Numbered from the stretch's first letter, positions 8,372 to 17,199 are shown. The stretch: 22,317 nt of DNA from Chrysochromulina parva (GCA_002887195.1 PJAB01000668.1:1-22317); one strand, 5' to 3'. The notes: generated by a model from the letters alone, not told the origin. Program-made: numbers and translations.

Positions 8372-9388
8372 TCACTTAGCCATCACTGAGGCGCACTGCC
8401 TCTGCCACCTCGCGGTCGCATTCCGGCGCGCTGGCTCTTTGCCTCGGCCCATCATGGCATTATGGCTCCAAGGCTTGGGCTCGCCCACGAAGTGGAAGAT
8501 CGCGCTGCTGTTCGCGTCCATGAAGTCGCCTGCAATTTGCATGTTGAAACCGCGCGGCAGGCTCGCGTGCGAGTGGAAGACAGAGTTAAGTATGCTCTGG
8601 TCGGTGTATTTACTCTCGCACGCCGTGGACATCTTGCGCAGCGTGTGCCCAGGCCCGTAGTGTTGCTGGCATGCAGCGAGCGAGTGCGACGCGTACTTGT
8701 TCGGAAAGAGCCGCTTGGCCGCGAACGGATCATCGCGCGGCGCGCAAATGTCCGGCCATGTATCGGCCAGACGTGGAATTTGCCCATTCCACGGGGCTGA
8801 CGCGAAGCGCTTGAGCTCTAGCAGCTGCTCGAGCGTGCGCAGAGACGGCGTCAATACCAAAATGCCAGAGTTGAAGAAACGTTCGCCGAACCTGGTCTTG
8901 CACGTCACGGCGCCGAGGCCTGGGCTGCCGTCGGGGAGTGTGGGCGGCACCACATCGAGCAGCGCGTCAATGTTGCGTAGGATGAGGATGTCGAGGTCGA
9001 GGTAGACGACGCGGTGCGTCGTCGGCAGCGCCCACAGCCACAGCTTGAGGTGGGTTTTGTATGCCTCTGAGCTGCTAAAGAGGCGCCGGCCTGCTGCGGG
9101 CACCTGCGCGCGCGAGCGCGGGGGCTGCCACTTGTAGCGAGCCTTGAGAAGCGACAAGGGCAGCATCTGGTTCGCACCGTATGCCTGCTCGAGCTGCGAC
9201 ATGGGTAGTGCTGTGTCGGCATCATTGTAGATGAGCAGCAGCGGGCATAGCGAGCCGACGTTGCGGAGCATCTGTGGCAGGCACGAAGCTGCAGTCGCGT
9301 AGCGCGCGCCCGTAACGAGCGTCACGAAGGTGGACGCCTTACCACAGCCGGCATGTGGCTCGAGCGGAGAGACTGGAGAGCGCACCAT
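8372..9388 (-). CDS. Glycosyltransferase family 8, glycogenin/galactinol-synthase-like
   Basis: A nucleotide-sugar-dependent glycosyltransferase of 338 aa with a retaining GT-A fold by family. Visible: N-terminal FVTLVTGARYATAASCLPQML (nucleotide-binding strand and helix), LLIYND, the metal-binding DLD (131-133) in VVYLDLDILILRNID, FFNSGILVLTPS (172-181), TDQSILN (262-268), and HFVGEPKPW (299-307), where the His and the KPW segment match the second metal/UDP-binding site of GT8 enzymes. No signal peptide or membrane segment is seen, so it is cytosolic or lacks an N-terminal exon. The ATG at 9388 has AACAAAA immediately before it. Acceptor is unknown; glycogenin-like, inositol galactosyl and glucuronosyl transfers all occur in this family. 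It is intronless within this span. Confidence 0.9.
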   Translation of the reverse strand: MVRSPVSPLEPHAGCGKASTFVTLVTGARYATAASCLPQMLRNVGSLCPLLLIYNDADTALPMSQLEQAYGANQMLPLSLLKARYKWQPPRSRAQVPAAGRRLFSSSEAYKTHLKLWLWALPTTHRVVYLDLDILILRNIDALLDVVPPTLPDGSPGLGAVTCKTRFGERFFNSGILVLTPSLRTLEQLLELKRFASAPWNGQIPRLADTWPDICAPRDDPFAAKRLFPNKYASHSLAACQQHYGPGHTLRKMSTACESKYTDQSILNSVFHSHASLPRGFNMQIAGDFMDANSSAIFHFVGEPKPWSHNAMMGRGKEPARRNATARWQRQCASVMAK

Positions 9389-9866
9389 TTTTTGTTTCGC
9401 AATTTGTAAATGTCAAACAACTTAACAAATGCATGCGGCTGGTCAGGGCGAGGGTCGCCACCAGTAGCCACCAGTTCAGTTCAGTTCAGTCACCAGTGCT
9501 GCCATGTTGGCGCTCGGCTGTACGGCTGAAGGCATCGCCACGACGAGCCGACCAGCACTCCCAAGGTCGAAGGCGACGGTGCGTAGACGGTGCGAGCCTC
9601 GAGCTTGTTCCTCGAGCCACGACCGCACTGCGCCACAGAACCCACAGTATAGAAGCGGGCAACTCCGATCTCCGTGCGTCCGTCGTTCGCTGCGCCTTAG
9701 CTCTTGAGCTCTTCCCGCGGCGCAGCATCTTCAGATATGTCGGTACGAGCTGTTTCGCATATGTGTAATATCACCACCCCGCACAGATCGAAACGAGTCG
9801 TACCGCCTTCCGCCACGATGTTTACTTACTTACTTACTAACGGCGGGACACAATCGGCCCCACTCG
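9389..9866. other. Intergenic region, promoter side of the GT8 gene
   Basis: 478 bp with no supported gene. A CCACCAG/TTCAG tandem tract at 9458-9496 sits 70-108 bases upstream of the GT8 start (minus strand CTGAACTGAACTGAACTGG). At 9821-9839 TTAC repeats about four times next to the 3' end of the secreted-protein gene. The rest, including an open frame on the plus strand, has no recognisable content. Confidence 0.45.
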
Positions 9867-10913
9867 CTATCGTACGAGGCCGAGCCTGGTGCCGACGGTG
9901 GCTCCCTGGCCCGCGAGCGGCGCCCTCGATGACAACCGCCAAAACCACGGCGGCGCGGAAGTGTTGGTCGGCACTTGCAGGTCGACGAGCAAATCATCTC
10001 CGCTGAACGAGCTTGACGCAACGTACTCAGTCTCGCCGTCGAGCTCGAGGGACCAATTGCCGCTCTTGGAGCGCACGACTGAAAGCCACAGCACGCTGTC
10101 GAAGGACCCGTCGTCGTGCACCTGGCGCAGTGTCCACTGGATCTTGGGAGGCTCCAAGTATGGATAGGGCTGGGCGACGTGGCAGCGGAGGTAGGTCGCA
10201 GTGCCGCCGCCTTCGGACGTCGCATTGCCGCTGTCGTCGCAGTCGCCTTGCGTCGGGTCGCCGCCGGGGAAGATGCCCGACCCCGGCCCCTGGCATTGGT
10301 AAAAGAAGCGCGGCTGATTGGGGTAGCCAAAGTGCGTGAACTTGATGTTCATGAAGTGGAGCGGCAGCGCGTGCGATTGCCATCCCTCTGAGGCATTGGC
10401 ACACAGATCGTCGAGGCGGCCTATGTAGCAGCCGGCGTCCGCCTTGACATGTCGCGACCAGGAGGGGTCGAGTATGGTGGGTTCCTCGGCGGAACTCTTG
10501 AGATAGATGTGGAGGATGGTCTTGTTAGATGGGGTCCGATCACTAGAGTGGTACGTGAGGCCGATGCAGGAAGCATTCGCTTGGCACGCGGTTTGTGCCA
10601 GGTCGATGGTCGTATTCTTGGGCCAGCCGTCAAGGTCGTGGCCTATTGCAAAGGCGCCAGGCTGAGGCCAGAAGCCGTGTGCGCATGGCTTTCCGGTCTC
10701 GCAAAACTGCCACGTCTCACACACATCTCCTTCCGCGCAACAAGCCTGCATGCAGGCGTCAGCAGTGGCCGCGCTCTCGACTGGTGCCAGCGTGGGGCAG
10801 TGGGTGTTGCCCAAATCGAGGGAGAAGCTGCGCGCGTCGCACGTGGCGGTCGCGTGCCGCGCCGCCGCGGAGGCAGCAAGCGTCGTCAGCAGCATTGCCC
10901 TTCGTTCTCCCAT
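9867..10913 (-). CDS. Secreted Cys-rich glycoprotein with PAN/apple-like segment
   Basis: 348 aa from the first ATG (10913). The N-terminus MGERRAMLLTTLAASAAARHATA is a plausible signal peptide with cleavage before TCDARSF; a second ATG at 10895 would also keep it. There follow CMQACCAEGDVCETWQFCETGKPC and later CQANASCIGLTYHSS…YLKSS, a spacing resembling PAN/apple-like modules (C-x3-CC…C-x2-WQ-x-C). Seven N-x-S/T sequons (NTT, NAS, NKT, NAS, NAT, NWS, NTS) fit a secretory-pathway protein. The C-terminal half (about 200-348) has strand-rich sequence around YLRCHVAQPYPYLEPPKIQWTL that I cannot assign. No C-terminal membrane helix is visible, so it is probably released or in the cell wall or scale layer. 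Function unknown; the PAN resemblance is my own reading. Confidence 0.7.
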   Translation of the reverse strand: MGERRAMLLTTLAASAAARHATATCDARSFSLDLGNTHCPTLAPVESAATADACMQACCAEGDVCETWQFCETGKPCAHGFWPQPGAFAIGHDLDGWPKNTTIDLAQTACQANASCIGLTYHSSDRTPSNKTILHIYLKSSAEEPTILDPSWSRHVKADAGCYIGRLDDLCANASEGWQSHALPLHFMNIKFTHFGYPNQPRFFYQCQGPGSGIFPGGDPTQGDCDDSGNATSEGGGTATYLRCHVAQPYPYLEPPKIQWTLRQVHDDGSFDSVLWLSVVRSKSGNWSLELDGETEYVASSSFSGDDLLVDLQVPTNTSAPPWFWRLSSRAPLAGQGATVGTRLGLVR

Positions 10914-11507
10914 GGGCGTGAGTGTGAATTGCCCGGCCCGGCGGCTGCGGCCTGTGTTTTTCGAAGAGGCTGCTTTTTTCCGCGGTCGTGGCTGTGGGAA
11001 CAACCGCGCCGAACGCGGGGACCGGCCGTGGCGGTCGCGACCGTTTTCACGGCGGTCGCCGCGCGCCGGTCCCGGCTGTGTGCACCGTGCGGGTCCCAGC
11101 GTCCGCCGCGGTCACACGTGTGACGTGACGCGGGACGCGTCCGCCTCCTCGGACGCGTCCGCGCGTCCCTGGGAAGCTCCGGACGAACCATTGATCGCCA
11201 CGTGGGGGAAACACACAGTTCACCGCGATCGACCATGTTTCATCAGCGTAACACCAGCGTGGTTATCAACGTAGAACGTTCACGGCTCAGCGACGTTGAC
11301 GAGTGACGCCGCGTAGACGCCGCAACAGGAATAGCGCGCATCGTTAATACACCACCCGAACGCGGTCCCGGTGGAGCGGCGGGGAGCCAACGACTCTCTC
11401 ACCTGGCTCACCTGGCCCTCCGTTCTGCCCTCAGTTCTCCCTACCTCTACTCTCGCCCTCTCGGCTCTCAGCTGGAGCTGCCGAGCCACGCCGGTCCTCT
11501 CTTTCTC
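10914..11507. other. Intergenic region upstream of secreted-protein gene
   Basis: About 590 bp between two minus-strand genes, so it holds the 3' UTR of the RIBA-like gene and the promoter of the secreted-protein gene. Two copies of GGACGCGTCCGC (11131-11142 and 11151-11162) stand 20 bp apart, each containing the palindrome GGACGCGTCC, beside an ACGTGTGACGTGACG segment. I see no coding region. Confidence 0.4.
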
Positions 11508-13361
11508 TCACGCCTCGACACCGTCCTCACTTCCCACACCATCGCTCATCTGCACACCCTCGTCATCAAGCTCAATCATGTGGCCCATCCGGCGACGCTT
11601 GGTGCGCAGATACTCAAGGTTGTCCGGATTGGGCGCCGTCAGGCTCGGCACACGCTCCACGATCCTGAGGCCATACCCTGTGAGCCCTGCGAACTTCTTT
11701 GGGTTGTTCGACATGAGACGCATGTCGCCGATGCCAAGGTCTGCGAGGATCTGCGCGCCTGTTCCGTACTCGCGCGAATCCGCCGGTAAGCCGAGCTGCA
11801 GGTTGGCATCGAGGGTGTCGACGCCACGCTCCTGCAGTGCGTACGCATGCATCTTGGCGCCGAGCCCGATGCCGCGCCCCTCCTGGCCGCGCAGATAGAG
11901 GAGCACGCCCCAGCCATCCCTTTCGATATCCTCCAGGGCGGCCTCGAGCTGCACTCCGCAATCGCATCGAAGCGATCCGAAGACATCGCCGGTGCAGCAT
12001 TCCGAGTGAACGCGCACGAGCACTGGCCGCTCGGGCCGCCCTGCAAAGGGCTTGAGCGGGTAGTCACTCACCATATTTGGCAAGTCACTCCCGAAGGCGT
12101 CACCGCCGCCGCTGCTGCTGCTGCCGCTGCTGCCGCTGCTGCCGCTGCTGCCGCTGCTGCTGCTGTCGCTGCTGCTGCTGCTGCTGCCGCGGTCGGCGGC
12201 CGCGTCGTCGTCGTCGTACCGCGCCTTGACGAGCGCTATGTGCTCCGTGCCGTCTACACGTGAGCGGTACGTGTGCGCGATGAACCTTCCAAATTTGGTC
12301 GGCATGCGCGCGGGCGGCCCTGTCCGTTCGACAAGCTGCTGCTTCGATCGGACATAGGCGACAAGGTCGGCTGTGGATGAGACGGTGAGGTGGTGGCGCT
12401 GCGCGAACAGCTCGAGCTCCGTGCGCGAGTGGATGCGCAGCGATGCATGCAGACCCACCGCTGGCAAGCCGGCGAGCTTGGCGAGCTCAACGGACGCCTC
12501 TGTGGCGCCCGCGCGTCGCAAGACGCCGCCCTCGCGCACAGAGCCGAGGGAGACTGCGCCTGGGCACACGAGCGAGGAGACGCTCGCGCACACCTCGCGC
12601 GCGGGGTCGCGTCCGACTCGCCGCACCGGCTGCCCCGATGCCGCTGCCGCCGCCGCCGCGCTCGCCTCCGCGCTCGCCTCCGCCTTCGCCTCCGCCTCCT
12701 CCTCCTCGCTTCCGTCAGTCAAGGCGTCGGCGAGGAGGGCGTGCACGGCGCGCGCGACGTGCGTCGCGTTGCGTGGGCTCGTGCCGCCGCAGCGCGCCGA
12801 GACGGAGATCGCCGGCCGCGACAGGTCGTTGTTGTCGAGCACGATCCGTCGCAGCGAGCGGTAGACTGTGCGGTAGCGCTCGGTCTCGAGCGCCGCCTGC
12901 AGCCGCACGGTGTGCTCGAGCAAGAATTGGAGCTGCTCGGTGCTCACGTGCGCTGCCGATGCGACCAGGCTGGCGCGCGTCGTCTCCTCCCCGTCCTCAA
13001 GGAGCAGCACGATCGAGCCGTTGCGCAGCGCCGCCAGCACCGCCTCGACCGACTGGCGGCCAAAGACGAAGCCGTCGGAGGCGGGTGGCAGCGGTACTGA
13101 CGCGGCGCGGCGCTCTGGAGGACCCACCGTCGTCTGCTGCTGCGCTGTGTGCTCGCCATTGCGCCGTGGCGGATCCCTCGGCGGCACCTCAGCGGCACCC
13201 CTCGGCGAGATGTTGAGCACTGCCGCGGCGCCGGCGCACCGCGCCGCTTCGCAGCTCGAGACGGCGACGCGGCGCAGCAGCGGCGTGGGCACGTAGGCCG
13301 CACGTGCTGGCAGCACGAGCGCCAGCGGCAATAGTAGGGACGGAATGCCCCTGACCACCAT
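11508..13361 (-). CDS. RIBA-like riboflavin enzyme: GTP cyclohydrolase II plus degenerate DHBP synthase, plastid-targeted
   Basis: Numbering here counts from an upstream in-frame ATG at 13433; the chosen start is Met25 (13361), because MVVRGIPSLLLPLALVLPARA is a good signal peptide followed by AYVPTPLLRR, as in complex-plastid leaders. The C-terminal domain (from about 469) is an intact GTP cyclohydrolase II, which opens GTP in the first step of riboflavin synthesis: Zn ligands C479, C490, C492 in HSECCTGDVFGSLRCDCG, QEGRGIGL (518-525), D552 and R554 in DSREYGTG, and SNNPKK. The N-terminal domain (120-365) aligns to 3,4-dihydroxy-2-butanone-4-phosphate synthase but lost key motifs: EDREnEGD reads EDGEETTRA (146-154), and GHTEA reads GATEA (309-313), without the His. 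A poly-Ser/Gly insert (416-444) sits between the domains. Probably monofunctional, like some plant RIBA paralogues. Confidence 0.9.
   Translation of the reverse strand: MVVRGIPSLLLPLALVLPARAAYVPTPLLRRVAVSSCEAARCAGAAAVLNISPRGAAEVPPRDPPRRNGEHTAQQQTTVGPPERRAASVPLPPASDGFVFGRQSVEAVLAALRNGSIVLLLEDGEETTRASLVASAAHVSTEQLQFLLEHTVRLQAALETERYRTVYRSLRRIVLDNNDLSRPAISVSARCGGTSPRNATHVARAVHALLADALTDGSEEEEAEAKAEASAEASAAAAAAASGQPVRRVGRDPAREVCASVSSLVCPGAVSLGSVREGGVLRRAGATEASVELAKLAGLPAVGLHASLRIHSRTELELFAQRHHLTVSSTADLVAYVRSKQQLVERTGPPARMPTKFGRFIAHTYRSRVDGTEHIALVKARYDDDDAAADRGSSSSSSDSSSSGSSGSSGSSGSSSSGGGDAFGSDLPNMVSDYPLKPFAGRPERPVLVRVHSECCTGDVFGSLRCDCGVQLEAALEDIERDGWGVLLYLRGQEGRGIGLGAKMHAYALQERGVDTLDANLQLGLPADSREYGTGAQILADLGIGDMRLMSNNPKKFAGLTGYGLRIVERVPSLTAPNPDNLEYLRTKRRRMGHMIELDDEGVQMSDGVGSEDGVEA
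12108..12192. repeat. GCT/GCC trinucleotide tract encoding poly-Ser/Gly linker
   Basis: A run of GCTGCTGCCGCTGCTGCC-type triplets on the plus strand reads as AGC/GGC codons in the RIBA-like gene, giving roughly 30 Ser/Gly residues. It lies between the inactive DHBP synthase half and the cyclohydrolase core, where length change is probably tolerated. Confidence 0.85.
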
Positions 13362-13614
13362 TGCGGCACGAGGCCCAGTCCAGGCTCTCGCTCTCGTCTG
13401 GCGGAAGCTCCGTTTCCGACGGTGCAGATGCATCTTGATTGCATCCGGCGGTTACGTTTCTTTACATGTAAGTCAAAACAAGTCAAGTCACACGAGTCTC
13501 TGCATTTGGGCACTCGCTTGTGGCGTACCGGTACGATTTTCTCCATGAAACTACCATGGTACAATAGTACGAGCGATCTGTGTGGGTCGAGAACGAGACG
13601 GGCTGACTCGAGAA
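13362..13614. promoter_or_regulatory. Divergent promoter region between RIBA-like and hydrolase genes
   Basis: About 250 bp separates the two opposite start codons, so it probably drives both. At 13466-13490 a tract of AGTCA/AAGTCA repeats (minus strand TGACTTGACTTG) lies 105-129 bases upstream of the RIBA start, close in sequence and distance to the tract upstream of the repeat/coiled-coil gene. TACCGGTA is palindromic near 13527. No other element is recognisable. Confidence 0.4.
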
Positions 13615-15570
13615 ATGCGCAGCGCTTCGGAACCGCTATTTCTGCGCGTCGCGCCATCGCTCTTCCAAAAGAAGAAGGGCGCGCGACTCGTCGCTGCGAT
13701 TCCATTCGTACGCGAACTGTACGGCCCGCACGACCCCGACTGCCAGAACAGCAGTGACTCCAGTCGGGCTCATGAAATAGGCTCCATTCTCCACCTCCGA
13801 GTGCACAGCATCCCGTACGGGGGCATCGCACTTGCGGTACGCCTCGCAGTGATCGCATGCGTGGTTTTTGCGTGGCTGACGCTGTCCTCGTCCGCCCTCA
13901 AGCTGCGCTGCGTCTTGAGCGCGATTCTCTACAGCGTGGCGGAGAGTGCCTTCACCTACGGCGAGCGAGGCACGTCGTACACGAGCTTCTCGCAGTTCGT
14001 GGCCGTGGTGTTATACGCGCCGCTGCTGCTCGATGCGTATGGCGCCCTGCTCGGCGACCTGCCTCTCCTCTATGTTAGCAGCTTCCCGCTGAACGTGTGG
14101 CTTCTCGAGCTTGTCGTCGGCGCGGCGCTCGCCATTGTGCACGGCTTCAACGTCGCTTGGTGCTACGCCGACTACGCCGATGCTTTCGCGTGCGAGCAGG
14201 CGCGGCTGGGGCACGCGCCAGCGTGGCTTGCCTTGGGGTGTGGCTGCGCCGCCGGCTACCCGCTCGCAATTCGTGCAACGGAGAGTGCCATCCAAGCCGG
14301 TGTCGTTGCATGGTGGTGGCCACTGGTGCTCCTCTTGCTCGCCGGGCTGGTGTGGCGGGTGGTACGGCCGCCCATAGCGGTGCCACGTGTGCACTGGACG
14401 CCCGGCACGCGCGCCGCGGCGGTGGTGCGCTCCATCGGCGCGACCGAGGGCTTCCGCCCGACTTGGTGGCTACCGACGGGTCACATGCAATCGGTCTACT
14501 ATGGCGTCAACGGAATGAACTTTGTGCTGCCGCAGCCGGCTGAGGCGGAGTGTTGGGTGACGGCGGACGGCGGCACCGTGCAGCTCGTGTGGCCGTGCTG
14601 CGCGCCGCACGTTCTCCCGGTCGAGCGAGGCGTCGTTGTGGTCCTGCCGGGCCTAGGAGGCACGGCTCGCAGCTCAGGTGAGGCGAGCGCGGCAGTCCTT
14701 GCGGCTGGGCTGCGTCCGGTGATCTTCGAGCCGCGTGGACTTGCCAGCCTGCCGCTGAGCTCGCCACGCGTCAACCTGTTCGGGAATACGGACGACTTGC
14801 GGGAGGCTCTCGTGCGTGTCCAGCGGCGCTTCCCGGGCGCTCCGATTGGGCTACTCGCCACGAGCGCTGGAACAGCAACGGCGGTGAGGTATCTTGGCGA
14901 GCAAGGGGCGCGCACGCCTGTGGTCGCGGCGGCACTCAACTGCCCGGGCTACGATATCGCGCTCGCGATGGCGCGCTGCTCTCCCCTCTTTGGAAGGCTC
15001 CTCCTGAATCCACTCAAATCGAAACTGCTCACCTGTCAGAGTGGCGAGCTGCTGCGGCAGGCCCATCCGGAGGCCTGCGAGCGCGTCGCACGGGCGCGCA
15101 ACCTACACGAGCTCCTGGTGCACCTGGCGCCTTTTGCCGGGCCGACGCCGCCCGCTGAATCGGCGGCGGATCCCGAGGCGTGGTGGGACTACGTAACGTA
15201 CCTTCGCCAATGCAATCCGATGGGCACCATTCGCAACATACGCACGGAAGTGCTCGTGCTCAACGCGGACGATGATCCAGTCTGCACGGCTGCCAACATG
15301 GAAGACGCCTTGCATCACTTTGGGCCAGCTGACCAGCCAGAGCCTGGGCCGAGGACACGCTCCGTGCTGCTCCAGCTGCCAAAGGGAGGCCACTGCGGCT
15401 TCTATACGGGCGCGTGGCGGCCGAGGAACTGGGGGCTCTCCATGGCCGTCCAGTTCATCCATGCCTTCATGGAGGACAGGGAGACGCCACTGGAACGGCA
15501 GCCTGAGCGACCGAGCCTGGCCCCAGAGGGGAAGCGCGCAACGAGGAGCCCCGCTCGCGTGAGATCGTGA
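13615..15570 (+). CDS. Multi-pass membrane protein with C-terminal ABHD/EMB8/YheT-type alpha/beta hydrolase
   Basis: 651 aa from the ATG at 13615; an earlier in-frame GTG at 13582 is not a likely eukaryotic start. Residues ~68-250 hold five or so hydrophobic segments; SSFPLNVWLLELVVG…HGFNVAWCYADYADA recalls TMEM229/CmpB-like membrane proteins, a tentative match. From about 280 the sequence follows the EMB8/ABHD1-3/YheT family: FRPTWWLPTGHMQSVYYG, DGGTVQLVW, VVVVLPGLGGTARSS, EPRG, nucleophile S417 in ATSAGT, acid D553/D554 in LNADDDPVC, and H593 in KGGHCGFY. By family it is an esterase, thioesterase or phospholipase on ER or plastid membranes. The nucleophile elbow is unusual (A-T-S-A-G-T rather than G-x-S-M-G-G). 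The C-terminal 40 residues are charged and disordered. No intron is needed. Confidence 0.88.
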   Translation: MRSASEPLFLRVAPSLFQKKKGARLVAAIPFVRELYGPHDPDCQNSSDSSRAHEIGSILHLRVHSIPYGGIALAVRLAVIACVVFAWLTLSSSALKLRCVLSAILYSVAESAFTYGERGTSYTSFSQFVAVVLYAPLLLDAYGALLGDLPLLYVSSFPLNVWLLELVVGAALAIVHGFNVAWCYADYADAFACEQARLGHAPAWLALGCGCAAGYPLAIRATESAIQAGVVAWWWPLVLLLLAGLVWRVVRPPIAVPRVHWTPGTRAAAVVRSIGATEGFRPTWWLPTGHMQSVYYGVNGMNFVLPQPAEAECWVTADGGTVQLVWPCCAPHVLPVERGVVVVLPGLGGTARSSGEASAAVLAAGLRPVIFEPRGLASLPLSSPRVNLFGNTDDLREALVRVQRRFPGAPIGLLATSAGTATAVRYLGEQGARTPVVAAALNCPGYDIALAMARCSPLFGRLLLNPLKSKLLTCQSGELLRQAHPEACERVARARNLHELLVHLAPFAGPTPPAESAADPEAWWDYVTYLRQCNPMGTIRNIRTEVLVLNADDDPVCTAANMEDALHHFGPADQPEPGPRTRSVLLQLPKGGHCGFYTGAWRPRNWGLSMAVQFIHAFMEDRETPLERQPERPSLAPEGKRATRSPARVRS

Positions 15571-15930
15571 GGTGTGGGCACGGTTGTGCGGTGGCTGTGA
15601 AAGCGAGCGGTAGGCGGCTCTGAAGGCGGCTCTACGCGCTCGTGAACAGTGCCGGGCTGCCGGCGTGCTGCTCGAGCGCGAGGGCTGCGATCTGGCTGCG
15701 ACCGTTGAGCCCAAAGTCAACCTGGGCGCACAGTCATCGTCGTGACAGGCACGTGACACGTTCATGCTGATGGTTGTTGATGGTGGCCAGGTCATCAAAT
15801 GTCCCGCGGAAGGAGGTACGCATGTGAGCGCGTTCGCGTGCACTCACGTCACTATCTTGTCGCCGAGACTTCCCCCCAAATTGTCTCCCCCTCCCTCCCG
15901 CCTCCCTCTTTTCGAAAGCCAAGGTACCAA
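15571..15930. other. Non-coding stretch downstream of hydrolase gene
   Basis: 360 bp expected to hold the 3' UTR of the hydrolase. It includes a short GAAGGCGGCTCT duplication near 15610-15635 and a CT-rich tract at 15870-15910. I see no gene. Confidence 0.4.
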
Positions 15931-16860
15931 CTATAGGAAAAAGTGCTTTAGTCCGTTAGTGACCGAACCATAAAAAACCATAACTTTGACCGCGGACCAA
16001 ACCTTCGAGCACACACACAGACACACGCACCCTTGACATGACCCTTGACCGGGACCGCCCGTAGGCGGCGGAACTGTAGAGGGCGGAAGGACGCACCCGG
16101 AGCCGAAGCCCGGTCCCGCCCGAAAATGCCTACATGTCCCCTTAATCAGAACCCACACCTCGAACCCAGCTTTCCCTCGACGGGGGTGCGGGTTGGGAGG
16201 TTTCGTTTTCTTTGCTGTGGCGAGTTTTGGACGTGCTACGTCGTGGCCGCCCCCGTAGAGGAGGGTGGTGACGTAGATGACATGGCAATGGCGGTCGGGT
16301 AGGTTCGGTAGGAGGCATGCTGGTTGTTGGGTTGAAAGCGGCGGTCGAGGGGGGAGGCGATGGCGTTGGCGGTGAGGTCGATGGGAGACAAGTGGAGGAT
16401 CAAGATCGGCGGCCCTCCTGTCCAGACGGTCATATGGTTGATCCAGGCTTGCAGCAACATCCCGGTGGCGGCCCGGTGGCGGTTCCCCGTCAAGGAGCTG
16501 GGAGGGCCTCGGTGACATCGACCGGAAGGTTTTTTGGTTGAAGTATAAATAGGTGTGGTTCATGCTTATGAGGTGGTTGAAGACCCAGATGTCTCCGACG
16601 AGTGGATCGCGAGAGCATAGGATCAGCCTGTCGGTGTTGTCCTTCGGCATTTTGTAGCGAATCGCCTGGAGTTCGCGCTTGGTAACCCCGCATGTGCCTC
16701 CCCATCTGGGTAGAGAGGCCTCTCCTGTGCCCTTGCCCTTGCGTACGTAGTTGCCCCAAGTTCCGAAACATCTTGTAGTCGGGTGGCACACGTAGACGGG
16801 CCCGTCCTGGACTGGAAAGTGGCTCGTGCCCACATCAGCTAGGTTACGTGTGGTCTCCAT
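15931..16860 (-). CDS. Orphan ORF, unrecognised
   Basis: Open frame of 310 codons including stop from the ATG at 16860 (an upstream TTG is ignored). The first ~120 residues look protein-like (METTRNLADVGTSHF, CFGTWGNYVRKGKGTGEASL, LILCSRDPLVGDIWVFNHLISMNHTYLYFNQ), with more Lys, Asn, Ile and Tyr than neighbouring genes. The last ~180 are Pro/Arg/His-rich and could be a fortuitous frame; on the same strand another frame at 16493-16236 is equally open. No family is recognised. The lower GC of the first part suggests a different origin, such as a gene remnant or mobile-element fragment, or one exon of a longer gene reaching into 16980-17514. Low confidence that the frame is translated as given. 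Confidence 0.25.
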   Translation of the reverse strand: METTRNLADVGTSHFPVQDGPVYVCHPTTRCFGTWGNYVRKGKGTGEASLPRWGGTCGVTKRELQAIRYKMPKDNTDRLILCSRDPLVGDIWVFNHLISMNHTYLYFNQKTFRSMSPRPSQLLDGEPPPGRHRDVAASLDQPYDRLDRRAADLDPPLVSHRPHRQRHRLPPRPPLSTQQPACLLPNLPDRHCHVIYVTTLLYGGGHDVARPKLATAKKTKPPNPHPRRGKAGFEVWVLIKGTCRHFRAGPGFGSGCVLPPSTVPPPTGGPGQGSCQGCVCLCVCSKVWSAVKVMVFYGSVTNGLKHFFL

Positions 16861-17199
16861 CTGTTTGCCAAGGGGCCAGGACGTGAGCACTAGTGAGCAC
16901 ATTCCACATGGAGGCGAGCGCTTGCAAAGCGGCTGCCCCAAAACTTCCCCGAAACATACACGCCAGGCAAGTCGGGCTCACGCTGCTGCTCCGTGGAGGA
17001 GACGCTGGATCTCGAGGGCGGTGAGCATGGCTTGCCGTTCTCGGAGGTCAACGTGTGATGTGGGAGCGTGATATGGAGGCGCCACGGCTGCTGCGTGTAT
17101 GCTGATGGCGTCTACACACTGCTGCTGCCTCGCTGCTGCTACCTTGCTGGTTGCTGCCCTCGCCTCCAACACTCCAACAAAGCAAAACAAAGCCAAACA
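16861..17199. other. Unassigned stretch
   Basis: On the minus strand an open frame to about 16978 ends HVDLRERQAMLTALEIQRLLHGAAA and is followed at once by a good donor (GCAGCAGC|GTGAGC), so it could be an exon. I could not find an acceptor that joins it in frame to the ORF starting at 16860. Nothing else is supported here. Confidence 0.3.

Noticed and set aside
9821..9839. GTAAGTAAGTAAGTAA on the minus strand as tandem splice donors
   Set aside because: It lies downstream of the stop codon of the secreted-protein gene with no exon to splice; a simple TTAC repeat is enough.
12390..13216. Plus-strand open frames across the RIBA-like gene
   Set aside because: Arg/Ala-rich antisense frames of a clearly conserved enzyme; no motif of their own.
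13582..13614. GTG start of the hydrolase gene at 13582
   Set aside because: Non-ATG start in a eukaryote without support; the in-frame ATG at 13615 gives the same domains.
15931..16980. Joining the frame ending near 16978 to the ORF at 16860 by an intron
   Set aside because: The donor GTGAGC is good, but acceptors at CAAACAG and CACTAG both lead to early stops; no in-frame join found.
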